A DNA stretch of 24,339 bases from Saksenaea vasiformis B4078 (GCA_000697055.1 JNDT01001345.1:1-24339); one strand, 5' to 3'; positions 12,760 through 22,230 are shown, counted from the first letter of the stretch. The notes: generated by a model not told the origin, from the sequence alone. Translations and numbers: made by a program.

Positions 12760-13650
12760 AATATTTTCTTTGTTTTACGTCGTTAACCGCTATGCAGTGT
12801 GACTTTGGAACTGCTTGCTTATTCATTCTACCTAATATTTTGCATACATATGTACATTACCTTTCGATCCTAGACGCTTACGGGTTTGGATAAACTGTAG
12901 AACCGATAGCAAGCACTGCGACTTCTTGATAACCAAGTGTCCTTGATAGTCAAGGTAGGACCGCAAACTACATCAACTAGTAGATACTAGCCCTATTTTA
13001 AAATGAGGTGTGCGGATGAGTAATTACGATGTCATAGATTGACGGATAACGGGGAGAGTCGCGCTACATCAGAACGCTGAAGCGTGTCTGAGTCTGTCTA
13101 TGATCTACTGTACCCTATGATCAATAATAACAAACCGATGGCTACCGTGATTGCTACATAAGTGACATAATATTATGCACCATATTGCGCCATCGGACAC
13201 TTATCTCAGGTTGTACGTGTGCTATGGTGGCACCACATTATTGGAGAAACTTGGTTTTCATGGGCAGGCTTGGAAAGAAGTCAAAGACCTTGTACTCAAC
13301 AAAAGGCTTGTCTCTTTGAGAATATCACGGTAAAAATTATCACAAGGTGATGATATACGTAACTTGGACCGGGATGCAAGTAAATCGAGAGACTGTGGAT
13401 ATGAAAAGAATGAAAGTTACCGGTGCAAGTAATGGAGGAACAAAGTGCGACCATAATTGACATTCAAATCCAAGGGTATCTCTCTGTCAAATTAAAACGC
13501 CTCTATCCGCAATGTCGCAATGCTTTAAGGGGAGAGGAACGTGAAGAAGTGAGATAGTATCATTCCAGCTGCCATCACCCTCGGAACCTTTCCACCGTGT
13601 AGACGAAAAGCTAGACGTGTATTCGAGGGTACCCTACGCAGATTGCTCCG
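12760..13650. other. Gene-poor spacer
   Basis: No ORF with protein-like composition and no RNA gene recognised. Confidence 0.45.
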
Positions 13651-13651
13651 A

Positions 13652-13942
13652 TCAAATCATGGGCATGGAGCCAAATGATTTGCAGTCGATGAAGATATCT
13701 TGACAGCAGTAACGCTTCTTACCCTCCCATTTGCCAGAAATCGATTCATTACAATGCTGAAAACAAGTAACAAAAAGGACACAGGAAGTAACGCAATGAA
13801 TATGACGAATCGGAGTACGGTTGCTTTGAGCAGCGACAGTTTTACAACCTGGAAATGACCGTCTTAGCAGACAATGAACATGCTGCAAATCGTAACTGTG
13901 ATGCAGGGAGGACAAATGATCTGTATGCGTGGATTTGCACAT
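13652..13942 (-). CDS. Possible cysteine-rich small protein, unrecognised
   Basis: A 96-codon minus-strand ORF with many cysteines, including CVTSC, CFQHC and RYCCQDIFIDCK near the C terminus. The ORF start (MCKSTHTDHL) is not a signal peptide, so a real gene would need an upstream exon. Acceptor-like sequences (TTTCCAG, TTGTTTTCAG) occur inside it. The cysteine spacing does not match the knottins of this cluster. It may be a different secreted cysteine-rich peptide with mis-drawn exons, or chance. Confidence 0.22.
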   Translation of the reverse strand: MCKSTHTDHLSSLHHSYDLQHVHCLLRRSFPGCKTVAAQSNRTPIRHIHCVTSCVLFVTCFQHCNESISGKWEGKKRYCCQDIFIDCKSFGSMPMI

Positions 13943-13949
13943 GTGTCAC

Positions 13950-14900
13950 TTGCAACGTTAATTCCAAAGGAAATTGTCGTATTAGTTTGAGCAGCCATTA
14001 AGGACGCGATGGTAATAATGCGGAATCAGGATAGAGATAATGATTTTACGTGCAATTTTGGGGCTCATCATATGCTGTGTCTGATACACACCTCGTTATT
14101 TCATAAGAATCTACAAGAATCTCAACTCTACTTCGAATATACACGGATATTTAATCACAACCCTGTTTTAACTCTATAAGTCTAATGGTGGAACGCTGAT
14201 ATGACCAATGGCGGCATCTACATGTGTTTCCTGTCTGTTCGAGTTCCCAGAATCAATAAATGTTGTTGTCTCTGTTGTTGGTTCCTGATTAAACTGAGAC
14301 AATTCTAATGACTAATCATACCGATCCCAAATCAAAGATCACCGGCTCCAAATTCCTAAAGTGTTAATTTATATTGGGCAGGGGATGATCGCGTCACTCA
14401 ACAAAGTGTCGACGATGTAGTCTTCAGTACACAGGATATACTGTTTATTATCAACTTTCAGGACACTTCAAACAGATATCGTGTCTGCGGAAGGTCGACT
14501 TTGCGCCGGATGTAAATTATATTGAAGACTACTGTACTATTGACTTCGATGTAAGAAAATAAAAAGAAACCGACTTCCCGGTACAAACATTATTTGATTC
14601 GCCTATGTCAATAGTACTCATCTAAGGTTCAGAGCTATTTTACATACTCATGCTGAGTTAGTCGTTAGTGAGATTGATAGATGAGGTTCGTAAGATCGGG
14701 CTTATTCCTCCGAAAATTGAATAAGCAACCTCCTGTAAATAACAGCAGTATTTACACTAGTTTCAGCCTCATGTGCGTTCGCGGTGTTGTGATTCAATTG
14801 ACAATGGTAAGACTCAGCATGCAAGATGCCACAGCAATCAAGCAAACAAACAAAAGGAAAACAAAGCCATAACGCAATTTGATACCAAGATTTAGGACAT
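13950..14900. other. Gene-poor spacer left of copy 4
   Basis: No gene recognised. A 10-bp inverted repeat (GTAGTCTTCA at 14417-14426, TGAAGACTAC at 14523-14532) is present. Near 14820-14900 an AAGCAAACAAACAAA tract matches the 3' flank of copy 1. Confidence 0.4.
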
Positions 14901-14928
14901 GACTTTTTATGACAGCATCCTTCACGCT

Positions 14929-15129
14929 TTATTGGGGCTTGCAGACACCAGATGCCCAGCCAGGTTCCATATGGCAGAATCCACTGCAGCAGTTACGTCC
15001 GTTCAAGTTGCAGGAGTTGTTCCAGTCGGGCAAGCAACCGCGTTGTTCCAAAGGCTCAGCAGATGGAGCAGCAGCGCTCATGCCGAAGTAGAGAGAGGGG
15101 GACAGAAGACCGAGGAAGAAAGCTTTCAT
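14929..15129 (-). CDS. Secreted cysteine-knot (knottin) peptide, copy 4
   Basis: A 66-aa precursor with an intact six-cysteine mature domain (GCLPDWNNSC..., CCSGFCHMEPGW, CKPQ). It differs from copy 2 by Asp to Asn in the first loop and Tyr to His after the fifth cysteine, and by changes in the signal peptide core (FLGLLSPSLYFGMSAAA, with a proline in the hydrophobic stretch). The stop overlaps AATAAA (14928-14933). The coding sequence is intact, but its control region is not: the UTR-intron donor is mutated and about 0.6 kb is inserted at the TATA box. It may therefore be poorly expressed or differently regulated. Confidence 0.85.
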   Translation of the reverse strand: MKAFFLGLLSPSLYFGMSAAAPSAEPLEQRGCLPDWNNSCNLNGRNCCSGFCHMEPGWASGVCKPQ

Positions 15130-15130
15130 G

Positions 15131-15190
15131 CTAAGTTTTGAAATGCTTAGTATTATCGTCGTGGGTCTTACTGAAACAATATTGACTTAT
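15131..15190 (-). other. 5'-UTR intron of knottin copy 4, donor mutated
   Basis: Aligned with the other copies, the donor GTAAGT is ATAAGT here (position 15190) and the branch is TACTAAG; the TTAG acceptor remains. A new GTAAGA at 15171 could act as a replacement donor for a 41-nt intron. Unlike the other copies, the unspliced segment has no ATG, so retention would not block translation. Confidence 0.75.
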
Positions 15191-16110
15191 TTTGCAGGTA
15201 GCTGGATTGAACTAACGAAGCTATTGGAGCACTTACTCCATGGCATATTTATACTACTGTTTATTGAACAATTTTGCGTGCATGAGGAGTCACTCTTCCG
15301 CTAAAAAAGAATCAAGTATGCGTTCGTTAATACATAAGTTGGCAACAAATTCATACACTACTTACATCAAAGCGGCCCCTCGATGGACGCGAAATTCATA
15401 TAGACAGCATAAAAATTTGTTCATGGTTAGTAAATGGAACAAATAGTTGAATGTCATTTTACTACCCCGAAGGGTATTCCTACGCGTTCGCAGGTGCCAC
15501 ACCCCGCACCATTTCCGTGGGTGTGGGAGTAGAGGTTCGTGGCTTCAGTGAGCGGCCAATTTCTTGTTTTACGACCAGGAGTCTGAACAATCGATCAAAA
15601 GACATGAGTTTCTGTTGTATAGTCAGCCCCAGTACGTACGGGGACGTTTCATGTGGGAAACGGAGCCAAAGGAGAAAAAAAAAGGATTCATGCGTCCCTT
15701 TAAATACGGTCACTTTACGCGTTCCCATTGGTGCGTTGGGGAACCTATTACAATGGACCAGCGCAATACACCTTCGATTCAGAAGCAAAAGTACCTCACC
15801 ACAGGACTGAGTTGGTGTCGACGCAAAATAATATTTGGATGACGTAAATGTGTGCTCAAAATCCAGTATTTTCACATCCTCTCTTTTTTTTCGACAGTAG
15901 GAATAAAGTTGTATGTACTCCCTAAGCCTCTTCCGTATGATGTTCCACCTCGGCTGAACACTGTCGCCTCTTGACTTAATATTCTTGAAGAACAATTCAT
16001 TTTTGTGCACGCGTACAGAAGATGTTCTCAAGCAACTTTGTAATGTGTCGTTTTATAGACTTTGTCGCACAGAGTAACAGTGTACAGGGCACTGCAAGTG
16101 TGACACTACC
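15191..16110 (-). promoter_or_regulatory. Promoter of knottin copy 4, split by an insertion
   Basis: The TATAAATA box remains at 15246-15253. The proximal block (ACAACTTTATTCC, GGAACATCATACGG, CAGCCGAGG) now lies at about 15875-15965, and the distal block at about 15970-16110. In intact copies the proximal CTTTATCC element is about 45 bp from the TATA box; here it is about 650 bp away. Confidence 0.72.
15257..15866. mobile_element. Candidate 610-bp insertion with short terminal inverted repeats
   Basis: It interrupts the otherwise collinear promoter of copy 4. The ends CTGTTTATTGAACA (15257-15270) and TGCTCAAAATCCAG (15853-15866) are inverted repeats matching at 10 of 14 positions. Both are flanked by TA, the target site duplication of Tc1/mariner-type elements and their MITEs. 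Overlapping ORFs inside (15451-15810, 15564-15842) do not resemble a transposase that I know. Assignment to a superfamily is an inference. Confidence 0.5.
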
Positions 16111-17230
16111 TGAAAAAAATTCGGCTTCGGTGTTCATCTGCACCAACCGAATGTCTCTCTCGGTAGCAAAAGCAGACGAAATATTTTGAAACTGGAAGAT
16201 GGCGGTGCTATATCAACGCAGCAATTACTTTTTCTTTTGAGTCGGTTAATACCGCACTGCATGAAATTCAGTCTCCATCAACTACATCTTGAGAACGTGC
16301 ACGGTGAAATATGCGTCTACAGGTATCCAGGTCCTCCAAGTAATCTAGATTATGTGCGATAGGGCAGCTGATACTACAGTGTATAGCATGTTTGGAAAAC
16401 GAGCGTGCTCACGACGGCAGATATTTCTGAGCTGTGTCACTCACTGCGTTCATTATATGGTTGAGCCGTTTGTGCTTCCTGCGATAGGTCGAACTTTGGT
16501 TCCAGCAGCTCATATCAACTTGGATAGATAGAGCGCTATGCACTGATGCTCCTCCGGCACATCCACATGTATTTATTTTAATTTACAGAAACTATGGTGA
16601 ACGCAATCTTGCATGGTCTATTTTTCAGTTTGTAACAACTTTACAAGGAACCCTTGTAATCCTAACTCGGTGGTCAGGTACCGTAGGCGTGACTCATCCG
16701 AGGCAGCCTGCAGTGTTGAAAAATGTTCAGTGCAAAAGACTGATGTAGCAGTAGTAGGCAAGAAAGACCCGAAAATGATCCTGGCCAACTTACAGACCCA
16801 TACCCTATGCGCGGTTGACTGAAATTCAGACCAACGCATAAGGTATGGGATAAATGGATACTTGAAAATGTATGCATCAGAAGATTGTTGCGGATATCTG
16901 CAATAACAATAGACTCATCGGATGTTGAGAACTAAGGCAACAGCTTGTGCCAAACGGATATGGTCCGTAAATTGTACAGTCTACTATCATTCGTATGGAA
17001 GGATGATTACAACTTTGGGGAAGTTGTGCAGACTTTACCGGTTAAGTCAAGAACCGAAGACGATAGAAGGAAAAGGGCCGTAGCGCAAGTTGATATTAAA
17101 CGGCCCAGATTATGCAAAATGGGATTCATGACGAATTGTGACTGATTGATTACATACGTACTGGTTCCACCTTGTCATTTCGACGTATCTCTTTGTATCG
17201 CATGTGACTTTGTCTCTCATTTCGCATCAT
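16111..17230. other. Gene-poor region with a hairpin
   Basis: No gene recognised. Short ORFs on both strands at 16613-16877 overlap each other and a 53-nt hairpin, so none is called. Confidence 0.4.
16797..16849. repeat. Long imperfect hairpin
   Basis: The arms CCCATACCCTATGCG and CGCATAAGGTATGGG form a 15-bp outer stem with one mismatch. Inside is a loop region and a 5-bp apical stem (CTGAA/TTCAG) around a single A. Confidence 0.7.
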
Positions 17231-17329
17231 ATGCCAGGACGCTAGCTGCCGCTGCCGCTTCGCTCAAGGGTCAGTTGTCGTATAGGAAAGGATAAAAAAA
17301 ACAGAGAAGGAGTAGTGAATAGTATATCT

Positions 17330-17490
17330 TTCAATTGATAATGCTCGATCAGTGTCTTTCGGTGCTGAGGAAAGTTCACTCCAAAAAGTGTTTGGGTCTC
17401 CGCTGCGCTCTGGTAAGCACCTTTTGTTCTTTCGCTTCCCGCTTGGCTCGGCACAGCATTGAAAATGCTCAATCAGTGCCTTTCTGAAAA
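17330..17490. repeat. Degenerate direct repeat, spacing about 125 bp
   Basis: AATGCTCGATCAGTGTCTTT (from 17340) recurs as AATGCTCAATCAGTGCCTTT (from 17465). On the minus strand both read RK(A/T)LIEH(F/Y)Q in one frame, which hints at a repeated coding relic. Confidence 0.5.
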
Positions 17491-17591
17491 GTGCTTGTTT
17501 AAACAGATAAATGGAAGGTCAACTTGAGTGTCTTCATGTTCCAAATAGGGAAATATCCAGCCAATCAGAGTGAGAAAAAGCTGTCCAAGTA

Positions 17592-17629
17592 TTCATTTTT
17601 AGATAGACAAGTCTTCATTTTTAGATAGA
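17592..17629. repeat. Short tandem direct repeat (22-bp period)
   Basis: TTCATTTTTAGATAGA is repeated exactly at 17592-17607 and 17614-17629. Confidence 0.85.
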
Positions 17630-17686
17630 TTTCCCCAACGCTGACTCCATATATAGAAATCCCGTCATCCATTCCTTTCGACCCTT

Positions 17687-17923
17687 CTACGAGATGTATA
17701 CTTCCTTTTGAACTTCTTCAACGTCTGTTTGGCTTCTTGTCCCTGTGAAGTCGCCTGTGTATAAGTGTGTATAATTCCAGGCTTTTCTTAAGTATTTTCT
17801 AAGAGTATCCAGTGGCATGCTGTTCAGATTGCGTGCACGATAGTCAGTTAACTTTTTATCACTTGCTAAGGCGTCCGCTGGTAGATGACATAGAAAGGTG
17901 GTCAAATTTTCCAGAACGTTCAA
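17687..17923 (-). pseudogene. Possible gene fragment (LPADALASDKKLTDYRARNL)
   Basis: A minus-strand open stretch with protein-like composition: an LPADALASDKKLTDYRARNL segment followed by NSMPLDTLRKYLRKAWN and an acidic tail ending EVQKEVYIS. No ATG begins it, an in-frame TAA precedes it, and the upstream sequence is not open. It looks like the 3' part of a broken or spliced gene. The family is not identified. Confidence 0.33.
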
Positions 17924-17929
17924 CAGTTA

Positions 17930-18910
17930 AACGAATGCTACATATCCGCATCACGAATCATCTCTTTCGAAAGGCTTTTCTAGATAAAACGGCTGAATTT
18001 TCTTTAGAGGAGCTTGCACTATCGTACAGCAGCAACAATCTCAATCAATAGTATTTCTTAGAACACTGGTAAGTCGCTCGGATATTGCATATTTATTCAT
18101 CATCTTTCGAATCGGGAGATAATTTCGTGTTCACAAAATTTCCGAACATCCGCCATACGATCGATCTACTCTGGTTGGGAGATGTTTTGAAAATAATTCA
18201 GAGCACTTGAAAACGAGCAGGTTCTGACATTGATCAATGGTCGTGGAACGGGTAATGCTGACAAAACGACGAAGACAGCGAACATCGGGTTGGTTTATCG
18301 AGACTTCATCAGTGATCACGAGCGCCTTTCTTCATCCGTTTGGTGGTAAAGTTTCCAGTCAACGTTCTAAGCATCCCTTTTTCCTTTTTTTTTTCCAATG
18401 TAAACGTAATGCCGGTGATCGCTTTGAAACCTAGAAAGAAAAGAATACGTGAGACGCCATGTCGCAATAAAAAGGGCAGCACGTAGCAGCACAGAAAAAC
18501 ACCAGAATCCATGTAGGCCACCGCTTCAGAGATTGAGGTCATGACGTGGCCCCTGAGTGCTGACTACTTCCTCCAACCCAATGGTCACCCTGCCGTCCTA
18601 TTGCTCATCGCATGCCAAACTAATGGTATACGCGGTGTTCTTCATGAGCAGTCCTGGTAGCCCTACTGATTGGGATGATTTTCACGGAGGCACGGAAAAA
18701 GAAGAAGGAAACTTTTTTTTTTTTTTTTTTTGCTTGCGGAAAGAAGGCCCGCTGCTAGGACACCACTTTTCTTTTCTCGCAACTGCCATGCCATCACACC
18801 TACAGCCCCATGGGGTGCCGCATGACTTTATAATATCAGATACAATTTGAAGTCTGGAAATTGAACAAGATCTTTGCAGGTGTCCCCGTTGACCAGTGGA
18901 CCCAACTGGA
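17930..18910. other. Spacer upstream of the 18.9 kb gene
   Basis: No confident gene. It contains a 19-base T run (18713-18731) and a CCCCATGGGG palindrome near 18805. It probably holds the promoter and perhaps a first exon of the next gene; TTTGCAG at about 18879 and GACCAG at about 18896 are possible acceptors. Confidence 0.4.
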
Positions 18911-18916
18911 ACAGCT

Positions 18917-20374
18917 ATGCGATCGAGTTTTGACTTGCTGTCCCCTTATCGCAACCTCTTCAAAAGCACGCTCACTAATCAAATCAACATTGACCAACAT
19001 ATCATCAAGCTTTTTGATGCCTCATTAAAATTATACTGTGAACGTATCAAAACATTCCTGGACAAGGCACGTGTCAAACAAGAGTTTGACTCTGTTTGGC
19101 AGCACACGCGTGAGAAGGCCAGGCTGCGAGCAATAATTGAGCGACGCAAAGAGATTAATGCCTCAAAATCGGACATAGCTGGCGAAGACTTGGTGGCGAA
19201 ATCTTTGGATCAACGAATTGCTATTCCGTCGGCCGACCAGTCGCCTGCCGCAGGCACCATCTCGACTGACCTCCCCTCTACTGCGAGAGACTTGACCCCT
19301 ATTCTTGCCACCAGCGCCTCAGTGAATACCACCCTTGGAGATACCTACGGGCCCAATGTATCAACGGATGATGAGGAAGATGCTACGTCTGGCGAGATAT
19401 TCCCCACGATAGTCTCAACGATCTTAGACCGCGCCGGCGAAGAGCTCCACGATAAATACGTCCATGGTGCCAACTTGACCAGGATGGAACGAAGTGTCAT
19501 GGCAACTTGCTTGTCGTCCATTGTCGATTTTATTGATGGTGACCCAGATGGACAGCGATCGCTGTTTGGCAAATCCAAGTGGGAAGAGATGCAGCGTCAT
19601 TTCCTGGATAAATATTCCATGACCAAAAAATCAAAGCTGCCGGAACCTGTCCAAGCAGCATGGGAACAAGTCGTGCACCTTTGCGAGGAGATGAATGAAG
19701 CGGAGGCGCGTTCCTTTATCGCCAAGGAACTTGATAAGCACCGAGATGAAGAAGTCCGTTGGCCTCGAGACTATCCAGCAGCTTCTGATCACCTTCCGTC
19801 GGCACCATCAGCTTCTGGATCCCTTTTGCCTTCCCCACCAGCAGAATACAACCTCGCCTTTAAGCTATGGTTACCAATCTCTGATTGTATTTTCACGGGT
19901 GATCCTTGCTTGACAACAAGAATTGCCGGAACTGTGAATGACTACACTGGCGCCCAGAAGCGATCCATGCATGCGCACAGCGATCATCGGGTCACAGGCT
20001 TCAAAATCGACATTCGATTTTTGTTCATCGACAGAAACGGCCACCAAGAGATCGACGTGCGCACCGCTGAGGCAGCAAAGAATAGTATGGACGATGACAA
20101 GCTTGTCGATGACCATAGCAAACTACTCCGGGAAGGAAAGGATATCTTGGATTGGCTGCTTAAGACAGTTGTAGAGAAGGACGCTGCGGCCAACATTAAG
20201 GGCTATTTTATTCAGTTGGGTGGTACCCAAGGCCAGCTGTCCTCCATCCACTTGGATGACGAAACAGGAATTTACGTGGCAATTCCCCAACAACGCCTTC
20301 TCTTCCCTGCGTCTGCGGCATCTGTGAGCCGCTTTGGAACGACTTTGGGCTGCCCTACTACAACTGCGACGTGA
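18917..20374 (+). CDS. Uncharacterised protein, likely Mucoromycota-expanded family; C-terminal frame break
   Basis: A 485-codon ORF from the first ATG; an upstream exon is possible because the frame is open back to 18893. Visible parts: a helical, basic N-terminal region (LYCERIKTFLDKARVKQ, EKARLRAIIERRKEINAS, about residues 45-85), an acidic Ser-rich linker (STDDEEDATSGE, about 149), and a C-terminal domain from about residue 316 (KLWLPISDCIF, TGFKIDIRFLF, LLREGKDILDWL, IHLDDETGIYVAIPQQRLLFP). Memory of this pattern points to an uncharacterised, many-copy protein family of mucoralean fungi; no function is known to me. After LLFPASAAS the expected amphipathic helix continues in the +1 frame (ALERLWAALLQLRRELRR, to 20561). 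This suggests a one-base frameshift, an unrecognised intron or a sequence error. Confidence 0.72.
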   Translation: MRSSFDLLSPYRNLFKSTLTNQINIDQHIIKLFDASLKLYCERIKTFLDKARVKQEFDSVWQHTREKARLRAIIERRKEINASKSDIAGEDLVAKSLDQRIAIPSADQSPAAGTISTDLPSTARDLTPILATSASVNTTLGDTYGPNVSTDDEEDATSGEIFPTIVSTILDRAGEELHDKYVHGANLTRMERSVMATCLSSIVDFIDGDPDGQRSLFGKSKWEEMQRHFLDKYSMTKKSKLPEPVQAAWEQVVHLCEEMNEAEARSFIAKELDKHRDEEVRWPRDYPAASDHLPSAPSASGSLLPSPPAEYNLAFKLWLPISDCIFTGDPCLTTRIAGTVNDYTGAQKRSMHAHSDHRVTGFKIDIRFLFIDRNGHQEIDVRTAEAAKNSMDDDKLVDDHSKLLREGKDILDWLLKTVVEKDAAANIKGYFIQLGGTQGQLSSIHLDDETGIYVAIPQQRLLFPASAASVSRFGTTLGCPTTTAT

Positions 20375-20561
20375 ACTGCGCAGGGTTGCGATGACCATTC
20401 AACAACAGCAGGAACTATTGGAGGAGAAACGGAGTTCTCTGGGCACCAGTCGCTCGCGACCAGCACCCGTCATCCTCGCCCACCCCCTTAAAAGAAAAAG
20501 CAACATGGTATTCCCCCCCCCACACGATGATTTTACCCTTCCGTCACAAATACCGAACTAA

Positions 20562-21124
20562 TAACAAAAGGCGTGCGGACTAACTTATTTCGGAAACGAT
20601 CTTAACAGGTATTGTATAGATGCATGATTTCCTAGAGAGTGTGGGCTGGCAAGTTTATGGCTTTGGCGTATGTGGATTCCGATTGACAGGCTATAGTTCT
20701 TCCTTCTCCCCAATCTGATCATGATATTTTGCACAGGTATGCATTGACCGCTTGCGCTTGACTTTCAGGTGTCCGATAAATGATGCTGCTAGTAACATTA
20801 CTATGGCAAGTTACATTCATTTCGCACTCTAACAAACTTCCAGATCTTCCTAAATAAAATATTTGTTGTCCATGGCGCAAATGAACTAGATGATCTCTCT
20901 GCCGTGCATACTTGTTGAAGCTGCTCGTTTTCGGGATCATCACTCGATCCTTTTCGGTGGGGTGCGCGTTTCCAGCTGCACCCATCATTCCACTAACACT
21001 ACCAACAAAAATGTCTGGGCTATACAATGATTCTGCTGAGCAAAGTAATTTCACGTAGCACGAACCCTGTATACCTGTACCGATGTAAGCTGTTTTATGG
21101 GGACATTGACCCAAACGGCGACCA
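20562..21124. other. Gene-poor spacer
   Basis: No confident gene. A 131-codon minus-strand ORF (20719-21114) has no motif or family resemblance. The right end resembles the distal promoter block of the knottin family. Confidence 0.4.
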
Positions 21125-21435
21125 GTTTCAACCGTGGTGGAACATCAGGTGGGTGGAGGCTCAAAGTACGTACCTCAACTTTATCCCTGTCATCGAGGAA
21201 AGAGACGTGAAGGAAGACACACGTATATGTATACCGGGGAACGAACACTCTGGTCTTTCATTAGCTCAAATCTAACTACAAAAGTCGACATAATGTCGAT
21301 AAAAGTATGCAACCGCTAACTATTCCTTTTTCTAAGCCCTGTAATTTAGCTCCCAAGGTTACACTACGGACATCATTTCCGGAGTTATCCATGCACGCCT
21401 TTTCCAAATGGCGACGTTGCATTTTCAGAAACTTT
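21125..21435 (+). pseudogene. Relic with a knottin-type promoter but no knottin ORF (relic 2)
   Basis: GGTGGAACATCAGGTGGGTG, CCTCAACTTTATCCCTGTC, a GTATATGTATA element and TCTTTCATTAGCTCAAATC align with knottin promoter and 5' UTR. The sequence beyond (CTAAC, CTAAG, then GGTTACACTACGGACATC) matches relic 1 and not the knottins. The shared frame at 21358-21390 again reads VTLRTSFPELS. Confidence 0.6.
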
Positions 21436-21439
21436 GTAA

Positions 21440-21880
21440 TAAATTTTAGACTGAAGCCGCACATTGTAGTAAAATAAATGCTGATGATACAATATTTTCA
21501 AAAAAAAATGAGTTATTTTACGTTAAATAGATATACTCTAGATAAATTGGATCGATTAAGTATCTGTGGACGCGTTAAACTACATACCATGAGGAGTTGG
21601 GTGTTTGTGAAACCATTTTCAGCGTGGGTATTAACGAAGGGTAATCACTGGGTGCCAGATTTTGTTAAGTGTTACTTTAAGTTCGTTAATCGAGGAGGAG
21701 AATAATGCAGTAACATAGTGTCGCGCCATTTCGCTTTCTGCACTTTAGACATCTCTAATTCGCCTGAAGCATTTTCATTTATTTGTAGCAGTAAGCAGAG
21801 TCTCCTACTTGATGTATAAAGATTAGGAAATCTCTGTAGATAACTATTGAAAAGTGGCGCTTTTTAGACAGCCATGCTTG
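21440..21880. other. Spacer upstream of knottin copy 5
   Basis: AT-rich, with an A run near 21500 and a short ORF at 21478-21705 without recognisable features. Confidence 0.4.
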
Positions 21881-21884
21881 CACA

Positions 21885-22172
21885 GTGCCCTGTGCACAGT
21901 TACTTCTGTGTGACGAAGTCTATAAAACACCACGTCACGGAGCTACTAGTAAATCTTCTGTACATGTGTACGAACATAAATTGTTTTTAAGAAAATTAAC
22001 TCAAGCGTTGGTAGCATCGAGCCGTAGTGCAACATCAGGTGTACGCAGCTTGTAGTATACATGCAATCTTATCCCCGCCGTGGAAACAAGAGAACGAATG
22101 TGAAAAAATATATAAATATGCCATGGAATGCGCCTTCTGGTGCTTCATTAGTTCAATTCGACTATCTGCAAA
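21885..22172 (+). promoter_or_regulatory. Conserved promoter of knottin copy 5
   Basis: A distal block (CCTGTGCACAGTTACTTCTG, CTATAAAACACCACGTCACG) and a proximal block (GCAACATCAGGTG, CAATCTTATCCCC) precede a TATAAATA box at 22111-22118. The TATA-to-ATG distance is 120 bp, as in copy 2. Confidence 0.75.
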
Positions 22173-22229
22173 GTAAGTAGATGCAATGACAGTAGAAGCC
22201 AATGAATACTAACAATTTCAAAACTTTAG
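22173..22229 (+). other. 5'-UTR intron of knottin copy 5
   Basis: 57 nt with GTAAGT donor, TACTAAC branch and TTTAG acceptor; T and ATG follow. Confidence 0.88.
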
Positions 22230-22230
22230 T

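Noticed and set aside
14417..14532. 10-bp inverted repeat as a transposon end
   Set aside because: The match does not extend beyond the core, and no target duplication or element body is visible.
12234..16014. ACGCGT hexamers near knottin promoters as cell-cycle boxes
   Set aside because: They occur in only some copies and at different places, at about the number expected by chance in 24 kb.
15480..16031. 183-codon minus-strand ORF
   Set aside because: It runs from inside the insertion through the insertion boundary into the conserved knottin promoter of copy 4, so it cannot be a conserved gene.
18557..18850. 97-codon plus-strand ORF with a phenylalanine run
   Set aside because: The Phe run is a 19-base T homopolymer; composition is not protein-like.
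20719..21114. 131-codon minus-strand ORF
   Set aside because: No motif, no family resemblance, and it overlaps sequence leading into relic 2.
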